64,000 nt of DNA from Galeopsis tetrahit (GCA_963675135.1 OY776119.1:78857727-78921726); one strand, 5' to 3'. Counted from the stretch's first letter, positions 1 to 12,452 are shown. Numbers and translations are program-made. Notes: generated by a model from the sequence alone, not told the origin.

Positions 1-3000
1 AAACCGTAAAATGATCATTTAATTTGGCTTGGGATTTGTAATTTATATCCAAAAAGATTAGCAAAACTAGTCTTATCATGTTGTAACTCGCAATTGCAAC
101 TACTATTTGTCCAACACATTGAGTTGTATCACGATAAATCCTGTCTTAACTCGTAACCACATCAGTTGAACACATTCAGTTGTGTAAACTATTTTTATTC
201 AATTTTTATGTGTTTAATTTATGTGGCTTAGAATTGATTAACAAACAATTAAAAAAAAAGGGAAAGTTTTTAGAAAGAGAGGGAGAATTGTGTTCTTAAA
301 TATTCGGTTTGTTTTATTAATTGGTCAATGACTTACCTATATTACATGCAAATATGAATTGTCATTATTACATGGCTTGAAGGGCGAGAAAAATTAAGAC
401 CAAATTCATCCGTTGCGGTATGGTGTTGTGATCCATATACGAGTTTAGCTCCGGAGAATTGAATATATAGGCAGGGAATGAGATGTTCCTGACTTATTTT
501 GTAGATAAGAGTTACATATGTGATATATAGGAGAAATGTATGGGTTGAGTACCCCAAATACTCAAGAGAAATATACTTTTACCGTTTCAAAAAAAAAAGA
601 AAAGAAGAAAGGAGCATGCATACCCTTAGAGATCACCTTATTCTTTAAAACTTGATGATTCACTATTAAGTGTTTGATGGACTAGCTAACTTGATCGTCT
701 CATTGACACGTATGACGTGATTGTTGGAAAATGTGCTTCGAACATAGCTTTGATTTGATATCTTATTCATCCATTTCGTACTGAAATGCATGAGAAATGA
801 ATTTTGAAAGTTGTTGTAACCAATAGGAAAAATTGGAAAAGCAAAGTAGTTTTGTTTCCACATTAAAAATATCAAAGAAAGAAGTGGATATAAAAGTATA
901 AACAAATTACTAACCTATATTATGGTGATTATAATTTGTCTTTTACATGTGCGCGTAGTAGGGTGCAAATTTTGCCAGAAAATGACCTTGAACCTCAAAC
1001 TTGTGTGCAAGCACGACCGGTGTACACAAATGAGGGAAAAACGCTTATAAGTCTGGACCCACCAAACGAAGACCGGTCAAAGATCAACTCGTAATGATCG
1101 TCCTCATAAGCCAGGATCCACCAAACTTGCTCGCCTACTTTCATCAGAAAGGCAGATGCATTCCTAAATAGCTTAACGTCCTTAGCGACCAGAACGAGAC
1201 TCAACCAACATCTAAGGGGACCGGAGATACGATTTAAACATGCTCGTTCTAACCCTTGATTTGAACAAGGCAATCAAGATGCTCGCCAACTGGAGTTTAA
1301 TTAGCTTAGTATAGGATCCCACGTAGTAAGTAGTTTAGTATGTGTCGTCACTTTACTGAACCTCTCTCAGGACAGACACATGTGTTGTCCTTTAGTAAAC
1401 CACCCACTTTTGAGGTGAACCTATTAATTAGGACTTGTCAACTCATTATGACATTGGGTCTCTTGACCTAATTAAGTATCTAAAATTCATTAACAAAAAT
1501 AAATTATTCTCTCCTCTTATTCTCATTGGCCTTAGTATTCAACATTTCTTGATAAAGTGAGGAATACCCCTTTAAATACATTAAAACTCTATCACAAAAA
1601 ATGCTAAACTGATATCCCATTACACAAATATTATTGTTTAATTAGTCAACAAAGTCACGTAACATCATTATAAAATGGCCATCAACATTGAAGTAAAATA
1701 GGTGTTCCACAAAAACTTATATGAAATATAAGTAATTAAGATAATACGAGTCAAAATATTAATACAATTAAATATATTTTACGTGTAAAATATTCATAAG
1801 TGTTGCTTATTCTTCTTTATGGCTCAATAGATTGTGATAATATTTTGAACAATTTCCTTAATTTATTTCACGAAATTTCTCGGCAAAATACGACAAACGC
1901 GTTAAAAGTGAAGCAAGCATCGGGTAATTTACAAGGGACGGGACACGTGGTAGTATTGTAGTAATTGAATTTTTTGAGATGTGGAATTCTTTCTTCATAT
2001 CTTATCCTCACCATAATAATAATAAATATAGTAATTTATATACGCGAATATATCAAAAAACAGGCAGAAGTAGAAGTCGATTTTTGGTGAACCTAGACTT
2101 AATTTAGCGGAAAGGGAGTTAAAAGCTCTGTCTGTACATACAATAAAGTTTGCTCAGAAATGCAGGCACCCCATTCTATTTACTACTTCAACTCCCACAT
2201 TATCATATCTTTCCAAATTTATTCATAAAATTAAGTGTAACTATTAATTGGAATCTTTAACTTTGAATGTTATTCATACCTTTCACTTCGCTTCTCTTTT
2301 TTATATTGACATAAAATTAAATAATCTCCACATATAAGATTAGATTACGGATTACCTTATGTTCATCATAATTATGTAACATTTTATACAAAAAAAAATG
2401 TATACTTCATTCGCTTCACAATGATAATCATTTTTAAAAAATTATACTGCAAATCAATAAAACATAATTTATTATGCTTGAAATTTTAAATTTTACCTAT
2501 AACTTTTTTAATATATCATTATTTATTGAATACAAAAACAATAGTAATAAAATAAATAGGGATTTTAAATAAAAGTATTATAAACAATTTTCCCACTTTT
2601 AATGTGAAAGTGACTACAATTTAGAATAAACCAAAAAGAATTCATGACTATTTTTATGAAAGATGTAGAAAGTACGTACAACAAATTTCGAAATGGAAAA
2701 CTTTCTAAAATTTATCTACATTTTCTTGATATTAATATTTTGCATGTTTAAAAATCAAGGAATGTGGATTCACATAAATTAAAAATCTAAATAATTTTCT
2801 TTTTTATATATATAGTAGAAAATTTTAAAAATTCGAGGGCAAAACCGTTTGGAAAATTATCTACACTGTCTTGATCATCAACCTATAAATATGATAGATA
2901 ATGAAAGAATTAAGTAAAATAATTATATTAAGATTTAAGACAAAATAAATGTTGAAATCAAAGCTAGACTCGGTACATAATTCGTACACGATTTCTAAGT

Positions 3001-3164
3001 TTGGGAGCTCATACATGCATCACAGTAAGTGTTCTATTTGATTAAAGTAAAGAAAAATATATAAATGCGCACAAAAAATTATGTAGTGGGATAAATCTTG
3101 AAAGTTCCAAGGCCAGGAATATTTTTTAATTGCAATTGGTACCATTCTTTAAAATACACTATGT
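1..3164. other. AT-rich intergenic DNA, no convincing gene
   Basis: No open frame here has recognisable protein character. Two weak items are visible. Around 342-600 the sequence ends in a 'GGGT..ACCC..TTTTACCG' stretch followed by an A-rich run, resembling the 3' tails of the LINEs at 10988 and 29666, so it may be a retroposon tail. A 92-codon minus-strand frame at 995-1273 lies in a less AT-rich island but matches nothing I recognise. The rest is low-complexity A+T sequence. Confidence 0.6.
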
Positions 3165-3169
3165 GATAC

Positions 3170-3323
3170 TGTCAACAATAAAATACACTATGGGAAATGA
3201 CTTGTATTTATAGGAGTAATTACAGTATAACCTAATTACATGATTTTAGAAAAAGATAAATACAAAAAATAAATATAACAAATATGTCCTATATACAAGG
3301 AATATTTTGATTATTCCTTAATA
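3170..3323 (-). repeat. 3' LTR of the copia element
   Basis: This 154-bp repeat matches 7552-7722 closely from 'TGACTTGTATTTATAGGAG' onward. It lacks about 15 bp present in the other LTR between 'AATA' and 'GGGAAATG'. On the coding strand it ends in ..TTGACA, but it begins TATTAAGG rather than the usual TG. The last codons of the shifted RNase H frame run into it, with the stop at 3311-3313. Confidence 0.85.
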
Positions 3324-6300
3324 TCCCCTGTCAAGCGATGCATGGGATGAGGAAAAACGCAGAGCTTGGATCGAAGGAATTCAAACGTCGGGCGAGGAAG
3401 GCTCTTCGTGAAGATGTCGGCGAGCTGGAGATGTGTGGGGACGAACTGTGTGAGTAGCTTGCCAGAGGTGACGAGCTCGCGAACAAAGTGACAATTAATG
3501 TCGATGTGCTTTGCCCGTTTGTGTGCCACTGGATATTGGCTGAGGAACAGGGCGCTGTTGTTGTCGGAGAGGAGAACGGGGCGAGCTGGTAACGGACGCG
3601 GAGCTCGCGGAGCAGAGAGGTTAGCCAAACGACCTCGGCAGCTGCATTGGCTAAGGCACGATACTCCGATTCACAGCTAGAGCGAGCAACAGTGGGCTGC
3701 TTCTTGGCACTCCAGGACACCAGATGTCCACCTAAGAAAACTGAATAACCATAGGTTGATCGGCGAGTTTCCGCACAACGAGCCCAATCTGCGTCCGAGT
3801 AGGCGACCATAGAGGAGTCTGGTCGTCGAGTGAAGGAAAGGCCAAAGTTGACAGTGTGCTTAACATAGCGAAGAATCCTCTTTACTGCCGAGAAGTGGTC
3901 GCTGGTCGGCGCCTGGAGAAACTGGCTGACATAATTTACCGAGAAGGATAGATCAGGTCGAGTAATGGTGAGATACTGGAGGGCGCCCACCAAGGAGCGA
4001 TAAAGAGTTGGATCCGAAAAAGGGTCACCAGTGCTGACCAGGGTTTCGCCCGCGGCCAAGGGAGTGGCAATGGGCTTGGAGTCTTGAAGTTCGACTCGCT
4101 CAAGAATCTCGCGAGCATATTTGGACTGCCCGACGAACAGCCCAAAAGGGGTGTAAGAGATTTCCAAACCCAAAAAATAATTAAGGCGACCGAGATCTTT
4201 GAGTGCGAACTCCTTGTTCGCCCTAGCAATAAAGCGAGCAACAGTGGCGGGGTCATTCCCAGTGACAATGATATCGTCCACATACAAAAGTAGATAGACG
4301 ACCGAGGAACCCTGAAATAGGTAAAACAGAGAGGAGTCAGACTTGCACGCCTTGAAGCCAATGCCGAGCAGGAAGGAGCTGAACCGCTGAAACCAGGCCA
4401 AGGGGGCCTGGCGAAGACCATATAGGGCCTTCTTTAGTTTGCAGACATGATCCGGGAGCCGAGGATTGACAAAGCCAGGAGGTTGAGCCATGAAGACTGG
4501 TTTCTGGAGATACCCGTTAAGAAAAGCGTTCTTGACATCCAACTGATGGAGGAGACAATTGTTTTGAACAGAGAGAGCCAAAATAACACGAACAGTGGTC
4601 ACCTTGACAACCGGACTGAAGGTGTGTGAGAAGTCTGTGCCAGGGATTTGGGTGAAACCCTGAGCGACCAGTCGGGCTTTGTGTCGTTCAATGGAACCAT
4701 CCAATTTGTACTTTGTTCTAAAGACCCATTTGGAACCAACAATGTTCGCATCCTGAGGGCGAGGAATAAGATCCCAAGTTTTGTTAACTCGCAAAGCATC
4801 AATTTCTTCCTGCATGGCGGCCAACCATTCAGGGGACTTGGCTGCAGACTTGAAACCACGGGGTTCCGATGAGGTAGTGAGGGCATTGAGCAGGGTAGTG
4901 GAGGTCAAGTTTAGTGGGTACTTCGGTTTGAAGATCCCAGATTTAGCTCGCGTGATCATTTGGTGGTTGGACCGTGGTCGCTCCATTGGTGGGTCAGTGG
5001 TCGGCAGAGGTTGCTCGGCCGGTGCAGGGGGAGCAGGTGGCTCCGCAGTAGGGACTGGCGGAGGAAGTGGGTCCTCGCCAGGATCAGAGATACATGCTGA
5101 GTAGGGCATGGTTGAAGTAGGAGCAATAGACTCAGGAGAGGAGTCATTCGAGGAGCCCAGGTCGGCGTCCAAGAAGGAAGAGACCACTGCATTGGTCGGT
5201 AGGGGTCGAGCAGAACCTGAAAAAGGAAAACAACCTTCATCAAATATAGCATGTCGAGTAATAAAGACTTTGGAGGAGTCGGGATCATAACACCGGAAGC
5301 CCTTGTGAAGGCTACTGTAACCCAAGAAAATGCATGGTCGACTGCGAGGAGATAGCTTGTTCGAGGCATAATCGCGTAAGTATGGAAAAACCCGACAACC
5401 AAAGGGCTTGAAATTCCCATAGAGAGGCATAGTACCGAACAGAACCTGAAACGGCGATTGACCACCCAAAATGGAGGATGGAAGACGATTAATGAGATGT
5501 ACTGCAGTAGTAAAGGCATCGAACCAAAATTCACTCGGAGCACGGGCATGGAAAAGCATGGAGAGACCAGTTTCAGTTATATGGCGATGCTTTCGCTCGG
5601 TGCGACCATTCTGCTGGGGTGTGTAAGGGCATGACACTCGATGTAATATTCCATGGTCGGTCATGAAGGTGCGAACAGTCTTGTTAACGAACTCAATACC
5701 ACCATCACTCTGAAAAACTTTTAGAGATGTCGAAAATTGGGTGCATACAAACTTGTGAAATGCGACCAATGTAGCAAAAAACTCAGATTTCGCACGGAGA
5801 GGATATATCCATGAGAAACGAGAAAAGTCATCGACGAACACATCATAATAGCGAAAACTAGAAAGCGCAGTTACGGGGGCGGGACCCCAAAGGTCGCAAT
5901 GAACTAAATCAAGAGTAGCAGAAGCACGTTTGTCATTAATGTGAAAAGACAAACGTTTACTCTTGGCCAACTGGCAAGAGGTGTAAACAATAGGGTTCGG
6001 TAAAATGGAATTAACAGATATATGCCCTAATTTATTTAAATCCTTAATAATATCAAAAGGAACATGTCCCAAACGAGAATGCCATAAATCGAAGGAGGCG
6101 CGAGCAGCACCGGGCTTCTTCAAGGCAGCGATCAAAACTGGGAGTGCCCGTTCCAACACGTACAACCCCTGTTCACAACGCCCCTGAGCCACCACCTCCT
6201 TGGTAGCCCGATTCTGAACAACAAATGTCTTGTCGGAAAAGCAAACATCAACTACATCAACTGGAAAGTCAAACGTGAGCTTGCTAATAGATAAAAGATT

Positions 6301-7419
6301 ATTGGTGATATGAGGAACAACAAGAACATCTAGAAGACCAATATCCTTAGAGATTGAATGCCAACCAATATGAGAAATCCGTAGTGAGTGACCATTACCA
6401 ACAATAACCTGACCATTACCAGAATATGGAGCCGAAGAGTCCAGATGCGAGGTACTGGAAGTCATATGAGTCGAGGCTCCTGAGTCAACATACCAATCCG
6501 AGGAGGCCGACGAGGAGACTGTGCAAGTCGAGTGAAAGGCTTGAGCAAGGTTGGCGGATGGGTCATCGAACAGGCGGGCGGATGGGCGAGCAGGGAGACG
6601 AGGATCTGGTCCGCGAACAAAATATTGAGGGCATTTGGTGGCATAGTGCTCGCTACGACAAATTTGGCAACGAGGGACGTAGGATTTCCGCCTTCCGCGA
6701 CCACCAGAGAAGTCGGAGCGACCACCATGAGAGAACCCAGAAGGGCGACCACCAGTATGGTCGCGAGTGTTCGAGCGAGCAGAGTGTTGATCGCGAGCAT
6801 AAAAGGCAACTGGAGCGGGTTCGGCGAGATCAGGCTTGTTCATGATCTCAAAGGAAATTGCCTGATGTAGTAAGTCACAGAAAGCAGGCACAGGTGAGAA
6901 GGTCATTCTGGTGTCGGCAAACCCGCTGAATTTGGGGCCAAGACCCCGTAGAAACCAGTGGGACATGTCAGATTTGTCCACTGGTTTGCCAATGGCGGCA
7001 AGTTGGTCTCACAATGCCTTAAAGCGCCGACCGTAGTCGGCAACATGGAGAGAGTCACGCTTCAGGAGAAGGAGCTCCTCACGAAGTTGGGTAATTCGTG
7101 CCTGGGAGGAGTGACTGAAAGCATCCTCCAGAGCAAGCCAAGTGTCACGGGCCGTGTCACATTGAACGACCTCGGCCAGGGTTTCTTCAGTGAGAGAGGA
7201 GAGGAGAAAGGCAAGTACTTTCTGATCCTTCGATTTCCAGGCAGCGAAGGTCGTGTGAGTAGCGGCAGGGGGGGCGGATGTGACATCCACAAGGCCATAG
7301 AGATCGACACAAGTAAGCATCGGGACAACCTGCTTCTTCCATAGGAGATAATTGGAAGAAGAGAGTTTCACTGTAACCATATGAATAAGGACATTCATAG
7401 GGATACAAGAGTCTGCCAT
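3311..7419 (-). pseudogene. copia gag-pol polyprotein with one stop and one frameshift
   Basis: Translation starts at the ATG at 7419 (MADSCIPMNV) and runs about 137 codons through Gag. It meets TGA at 7009-7011, where family members normally carry Cys or a similar sense codon, and continues in the same frame to about 3630. Visible in order are: a Gag zinc knuckle CQICRSEHYATKC, one residue short between the second Cys and His; protease DSGAS; integrase with HSRLGH and the D, D, E sites (CDLWGP, QSDGG, NGRTERKHRH); RT with LDVKNAFLNG and YVDD; and RNase H with YSDADWA. A frameshift near 3590-3630 moves the C-terminal RNase H part (from LLSDNNSALFL) to another frame. The integrase zinc site reads YTSCQLAKS where the family has CxxC, so one zinc ligand is lost. 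Confidence 0.92.
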
Positions 7420-7551
7420 TGAAGGAAAATGATCGAAGGGGACAAGCTCGATGATAGGTGAAGTGGCGGCGGCACAGTGGCGACGGCGGCGGTAGAGAGG
7501 GAGAAAAAGAAATTAGGGTTAGGGTTTAGGATCGTATTTAGGCTGATATCA

Positions 7552-7722
7552 TGTGAACAATGAAATATGATCACCGTTAAATTGGTGGGTGGGGAATGAC
7601 TTGTATTTATAGGAGTAATTACAGTATAACATAATTACATGATTTTAGGAAAAGATAAATACAAAAGATAAATATAACAAATATGTCTTATATACCAGGA
7701 ATGTTTTGACTATTTCTTAATT
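7552..7722 (-). repeat. 5' LTR of the copia element
   Basis: This 171-bp copy has the same order of motifs as 3170-3323. The target duplication GATAC starts immediately after it at 7723. The length difference from the other LTR and scattered substitutions indicate some age since insertion. Confidence 0.85.
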
Positions 7723-7727
7723 GATAC

Positions 7728-8794
7728 TATTAACATTTTAAAATGTATAAACAGTGTTGTAGTAACGTGAATAGTGTGATTTACATGTGCTCATGGTGTT
7801 ATAATGTTACGTATTCTAAAATTATATATATTCTACATAGAAAATACAATCGACATATGAACAGTAACAAATAAAATACTCAAATACACTAACAAAATTA
7901 TCTTGGTTTAATTTGTACGATGACAATTTAATGATACAATTTGATCGAAATTGTAAATTTTAGTATGATTTGATAATACTCCTATCTTGGAAATAAAACG
8001 GGATTTTCATACTATTCTAAAAATAGCTTATTTTGAGACACGTAACCAATTCAAATTAAATACCCTCTTAAATGAGTTAAAACAACAGTCTTGCTAGTTC
8101 CAATAATGATATTTACATATACGGTAGATAAAGCTAGTTCCAATAATGATATTTTAATAATCTATATATAGATATACTTAGATATATTATTGTACAAATC
8201 TGAACGTTTGGTTAAAATATATTATTGTACAAATGAATCTCGATTTATTTGTTTGCTTTTCGTTAGTACGGTGAAATATTCTTTTTCGAAACTTGATTTA
8301 TAAGAGTTTCACGTTTGATAGTTTAAATGATTTATTTTTAATAACTTAGAAATTATTGTGTGATACCATATAATATGTCATGCTAGCTGTTAGTCTAATC
8401 TAGATTTTATGTATTTCAACCATTAATTATTACTACTTGTTTTTATTTCCTGCTATATAATTTATTCACTCACATTTATAGATTTATAGCCTTGCGGACT
8501 TGTGGTAATTGTATTTTTAAAAGAGTAGATCTCATTAAATCATATATCTCGCCAACTTTATTTTTCAAAATAATATTTTTAAGCTACAAAATATTACTTT
8601 TCCCATCATTTCATTTTAAAGTTGTCCATTTACCTTTTAAACATTGTTTCACATTGATTAAAGAATATAATATTAAATATATAATGAATTGTTAAAGTAA
8701 ATAAAGATATGAAAGAGAAGGTACAAAGTGATAGTATAGAGAAAATATAAAGAGAGATAGTGATTTTATTAAAAAAAAATAATAATAAGGAAAT
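7728..8794. other. AT-rich intergenic DNA
   Basis: This stretch is low-complexity A+T sequence with no gene-like frame. Around 8100-8150 a short direct duplication (AGCTAGTTCCAATAATGATA) occurs twice about 48 bp apart. Confidence 0.6.
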
Positions 8795-8965
8795 TGTTGG
8801 GTTCTAAGAGGACCTGCCGTATTTCAATTGATATCTTTGAGTTAAGCTCTCACGGCTTTGTTTTTCAATTCATCGGTCTTATACCAATGAAAACACTAGT
8901 TCATCATTATATACCCTATGATCCTTCAATGCTTATCCGATGTGGAACATTGTTTGACCCCAACA
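8795..8965 (+). mobile_element. possible solo LTR or TRIM-type LTR
   Basis: This 171-bp block starts TGTTGGG and ends CCCAACA, the inverted TG..CA ends typical of LTRs. It contains the plant LTR-like phrase TCCGATGTGGAACATTGTTT near its end. Flanking pentamers are GAAAT and TAAAT, an imperfect match to a 5-bp target duplication. No internal retroelement region is present. The call rests on the ends and the characteristic 3' phrase. Confidence 0.5.
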
Positions 8966-9580
8966 TAAATAAATAATCGAAAGGTGAGAATATCTAAAAT
9001 AACGAAATGAGTAACTTTCGAATGGACATACGAAACTCATAAACTTTCGTAAACCCGATTCACATATTTTTGTTTTTCTAAAATTGGAAAAGATATGAAA
9101 ATATCTAGAAATTTATAAAACAACATAATTAATTTGAGTTTCATAGCAAAAAAAATAGTCATGCGTCTCGTGATAGAAATGAAGTCCAATTATTGAAAAA
9201 TTGATAACAAAAACAAAACAAATGTCCAATTATCAAAGAGAATAACTCCAAACCCCCCATTGTTTTTGAACGGTGTAATACACTGGTGGTCCTGTGGGAG
9301 TCGGTTGGTTGCTTCAAGTTTTGGGTAAAGGGCCAATCGGTCTTTTTGAGAATGGATTATTCCGTGGGATAATTATTTGTAGTTGACTGTAATTATGGTG
9401 GCATTTTGTATGGTTTCTCACGTCGTTTTCACTGCATCGTAATCTTACTTTAGTGTGAGTGTGATGGAATTTGAGTGTCGACATTATAACGGCGTCATGC
9501 TTGACGGTAACTACTTGTTTTATACGACGAGAGGTATCGCTGTTTTTATAGGGATAGATAGACATAGACTTTTAAAAATA
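8966..9580. other. intergenic, no gene recognised
   Basis: From about 9240 to 9570 the base composition is more balanced, with an 83-codon minus-strand frame. I recognise no domain in it and do not call it a gene. Confidence 0.5.
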
Positions 9581-9818
9581 CTCCCTTCATCCACGTTAAT
9601 CTTTTTTCTATTAGATTGTCCATTTTAAAACTAGTAAAAAAATAATTTACTTTTTTCAATTACCTCATTCAAATATCACAAAATTGTTTTTATTATTTTT
9701 TTTCAATAAAAGCATTTTTTATTTTATTCTTATCAATTAACTAATACACTCACGATAATTTTTTTTTTTTTTATAATACTAATAAATAATTTTCATACTA
9801 AATTTAGAATTGAAGAAG
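9581..9818. mobile_element. degenerate Stowaway-like MITE
   Basis: The left end CTCCCTTCATCCA follows TA, and the right end reads, in reverse complement, CTTCTTCAATTC preceded by TA. These resemble the CTCCCTCCGTCC ends of the clear Stowaway at 18253-18544, with several mismatches. The interior is AT-rich and non-coding. Confidence 0.5.
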
Positions 9819-10164
9819 TAGTAACTTATGAAATTTTGAGTACAAAAGGATATATACTTATGTCATTACTAAAATTATTGTATTGTTTTTATCATATGTA
9901 TTTGGAATTCATTTGGATATTTTCAGAAAGAGAAAAGGCTATATGGTTGAAGAAAAAAAAATTGTATAGGACGAAGTATTGTACATGTATATTATATAAA
10001 TTTGTGAACTTATAATCTCAACTATATAATGTTTTAACGAAAAGTGAAGTTAAAATATTAAAATTTAACTATGTCTCACGTATTAGACCCTTTTTGTTTT
10101 TAGCTAAATTTTTGGTATGTTTTTCAATTTTTTTTAATATTTTAAAATGATTAGGCCCTGAATT

Positions 10165-10988
10165 TCATGCATAAACATCTCTAAACGATCTCTTATCTAT
10201 ATTGGACAGCAGAACAGGTTCAAACTAAAAGTAGGAATTGAAGACTCATGGAAATGGAAAGCATCAAAGACAGAGGATTTCTCCACAAGAGAGACGTACT
10301 CAACCTTGTTCAACCAAAACCAAGACACTCAACCAGAAGACAAGTTGTTGCAAGGGTTCAAGCTCATATGTAAGAATTTCGCACCATCGAGGCTCATGCA
10401 TGGAGATTGCTATGGGGAAGACTACCGACTCGGTCCAACCTCAGAAGAAGAAACATCCTCAATCAGGATGACGATCTAAGGTGCGTACTCTGTGGCGAAA
10501 GTGAGGAAACTGAAAGACACATCTTTCTGGAATGCCCCCAAGCTGCCAAGCATACCAAGTGTGGATGGAATGTCTGTCGTGGCTCAAGTCCCCGTCAGCA
10601 CTCCCATTCAACATCCTGGACAACTTCCTAGGCTTTGGGGGTACGATAATGTGTGAAAATGAGAAAAGGATAGCGACTTGTATAAGGCTTTGTGTGGTTT
10701 GGCTGATATGGAAATGGAGAAACGCAGTACTCTTCAAGAATGAAACCTTCTCGATCACAAAAGTTAAGGAGGAGATGAGAGCAAGAATATGGAGCTGGTT
10801 CACAATCAAATATCCCAACCGGAACAATCTACCCTTCAGGTCATGGGTGCTAGACCCAATAAAGTGCATGATCTGAAAATTGTGTAATGTCAGTGCTATT
10901 ACGTCTTTCTTATGACATATTTTGTACACTAAAATTTTCGGGTATCTCTTGTACCCAATAATAATATAACCTTTTACCGATCAAAAAA
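10165..10988 (+). mobile_element. 5'-truncated L1-type LINE, 3' end only, frameshifted
   Basis: This fragment is homologous to the LINE at 28080-29666. It begins at a stretch coding SLNDLLSILDSRTG and proceeds through EDSWKWK..TEDFSTRETYSTLFNQNQD. It contains a zinc-binding RT-associated domain, CVLCGESEETERHIFLECP (about 10481-10537), and ends in a C-terminal helix-rich segment to the stop after DPIKCMI at 10876. At least two frameshifts (near 10395 and 10545) and in-frame stops near 10230 break it. The 3' end has a GGGTAT..TACCC hairpin-like phrase and a short A-run at 10982-10988. There is no RNase H domain, as in the related copy. Confidence 0.85.
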
Positions 10989-11819
10989 ATATTAAAGTAT
11001 CAAGTTTGTAAGTGAGGGTGATTTAAGAGTCCTACACCTTTATTTAGAAATATCAAATGGGTTGGCCCTAATTGATTAGTTACATTAATAGAGCCGCACA
11101 CTAAATGAACTATAACGATACAAACACAATAAAATTAAATAATAATTTATAATTTTCATGTCAAATTTGTATTAGTATTATTGTGTTTGGAATTGTCACC
11201 TCAACTTTTAAGAACTTGTCTATAATGGGCTTCATTATGTGGATGGTCAAAGCACATTTCAGCTATTCAACATTGACATAATTATGTTAAGAGTGTTTTA
11301 ATTTTTTAAATGAAACGTTAATAAGAATATAGACGTTTTATAATTACATGTTTTTTTTACTTAATTTAAATAATATTTTCATCATTTTATATTTATTAGT
11401 ACAGTAATGCAGTAAGATTGTATGTTGTATAAAACAAACATTCTAGTATGAAGTGTAATCATATAATAAAATTGCATTCGTGGTAGATTCAATAGTATTT
11501 CATTTGGGTAGTTCGAAACTCGACAAGTCTAGTTCCGAAACCATCTATTGGGTAGAGCCCTACAACCCTTTTGGATGGCCTATGTGAGTATTGCACAACT
11601 TGCGAATAATTTTGGCTTGCTTAAAATAAAAAAATTAAATCCAACCTCTACTTAAATCAATTGATTCCAGCAATATTTAGGTGATAAATATCCACTAAAT
11701 TAAATCTCTGGGTTGTGATAAGTTCTGTAATTCATTTGAAACCCTACAACCCTAATACATGTGCAGGTGGGCCTGGGCCCATTAAGTGAATTAATTTCTG
11801 ATAATGTTCAACAATGAAG
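10989..11819. other. AT-rich intergenic DNA
   Basis: No gene is seen. The stretch ends at the 9-bp target duplication TTCCAACAA (11820-11828) of the adjacent MULE. Confidence 0.6.
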
Positions 11820-12166
11820 TTCCAACAAGGGTTGGGGTATATACCCCTCCAGCTTTGTAAGATACACTCCCCTCCCACTTTTATTAATTAAATATTCATG
11901 TAAAATACCATATTTATCCTTTTAGTAAAATATTAAAGATACATACACCCCACTTTTAAAACCCTAATTTAATTGAATTGACCCTAATTTTAGGGCAGGC
12001 AGCCACCGCAAACACTCCGGCCGCCGGCCGGAGTCAACACCTCCACTCCAGCCGCCATCAACACCTCCACCACCTCCGTCAGACGCCGCCAGCGCCACCA
12101 CAAGAACATTCCAAAAATTAAAAAAAAACGTAAAAATCTAAAAAAAATATGAAAATTTCATTTTTT

Positions 12167-12202
12167 TCGACAAACCAGTGTCGATCGACACTGGTTTGTC
12201 GA
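12167..12202. repeat. 36-bp perfect palindrome
   Basis: TCGACAAACCAGTGTCGA is followed directly by its exact reverse complement, giving 18-bp arms without a loop. It lies in the left subterminal part of MULE family A. Variants of the same arm (TCGACAAACCA, CTGGTTTGTCGAC) recur in the related elements near 39433-39515 and 38455. Confidence 0.95.
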
Positions 12203-12296
12203 TTATAAAGCATCTAATCGACTATAATTTGTCAACGAGAAACATTCTCGTCGACAACACTTTACCGATTGATTTAAAAAAAAATAGAATTTTCAA

Positions 12297-12428
12297 CAAG
12301 AAATTATCGACCCTAAACATTATGATCGACAAGAAATTATCGACCCTAAACATTATGATCGACAAGAAATTATCGACCCTAAACATTATGATCGACAAGA
12401 AATTATCGACCCTAAACCTTATGATCGA
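12297..12428. repeat. 33-bp tandem repeat, four units
   Basis: Four consecutive 33-bp units begin CAAGAAATTATCGACCCTAA and end ATGATCGA. The fourth differs at one base. Because 33 is divisible by three, the array is open in more than one frame, which explains the repetitive predicted peptides on both strands. Confidence 0.95.
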
Positions 12429-12452
12429 CAAAAATTTGTCGATCATAAGGTT
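12415..12452. repeat. 38-bp inverted repeat (hairpin) closing the tandem array
   Basis: Left arm AACCTTATGATCGACAAA and its exact reverse complement are separated by two bases. The right arm is an inverted fragment of the 33-bp repeat unit, so the tandem array ends in a foldback. Confidence 0.93.

Larger units (their letters stand above)
3170..7722 (-). mobile_element. Ty1/copia LTR retrotransposon, nearly intact
   Basis: Two near-identical LTRs (3170-3323 and 7552-7722) flank a gag-pol region read on the minus strand. The 5-bp sequence GATAC lies just outside both ends (3165-3169 and 7723-7727) and is read as the target-site duplication. A primer-binding-like TGATATCAG sits on the minus strand just inside the 5' LTR (7543-7551), a degenerate form of the TGGTATCAG site used by many plant copia elements. 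A short purine tract GACAGGGGA (minus strand, about 3324-3332) precedes the 3' LTR. Domain order protease, integrase, RT, RNase H defines Ty1/copia. One stop codon and one frameshift interrupt the polyprotein, so this copy should not be autonomous. Confidence 0.93.

Noticed and set aside
995..1273. 92-codon minus-strand frame
   Set aside because: No domain, no splice or promoter signals, no paralogue in the window; I could not support a gene.
4599..6845. Many plus-strand and shifted minus-strand frames inside the copia pol region
   Set aside because: They are shadows of the gag-pol reading frame.
10238..10471. 77-codon basic frame in the LINE fragment
   Set aside because: It is an out-of-frame reading of the LINE; the homologous frame is the one coding EDSWKWK.
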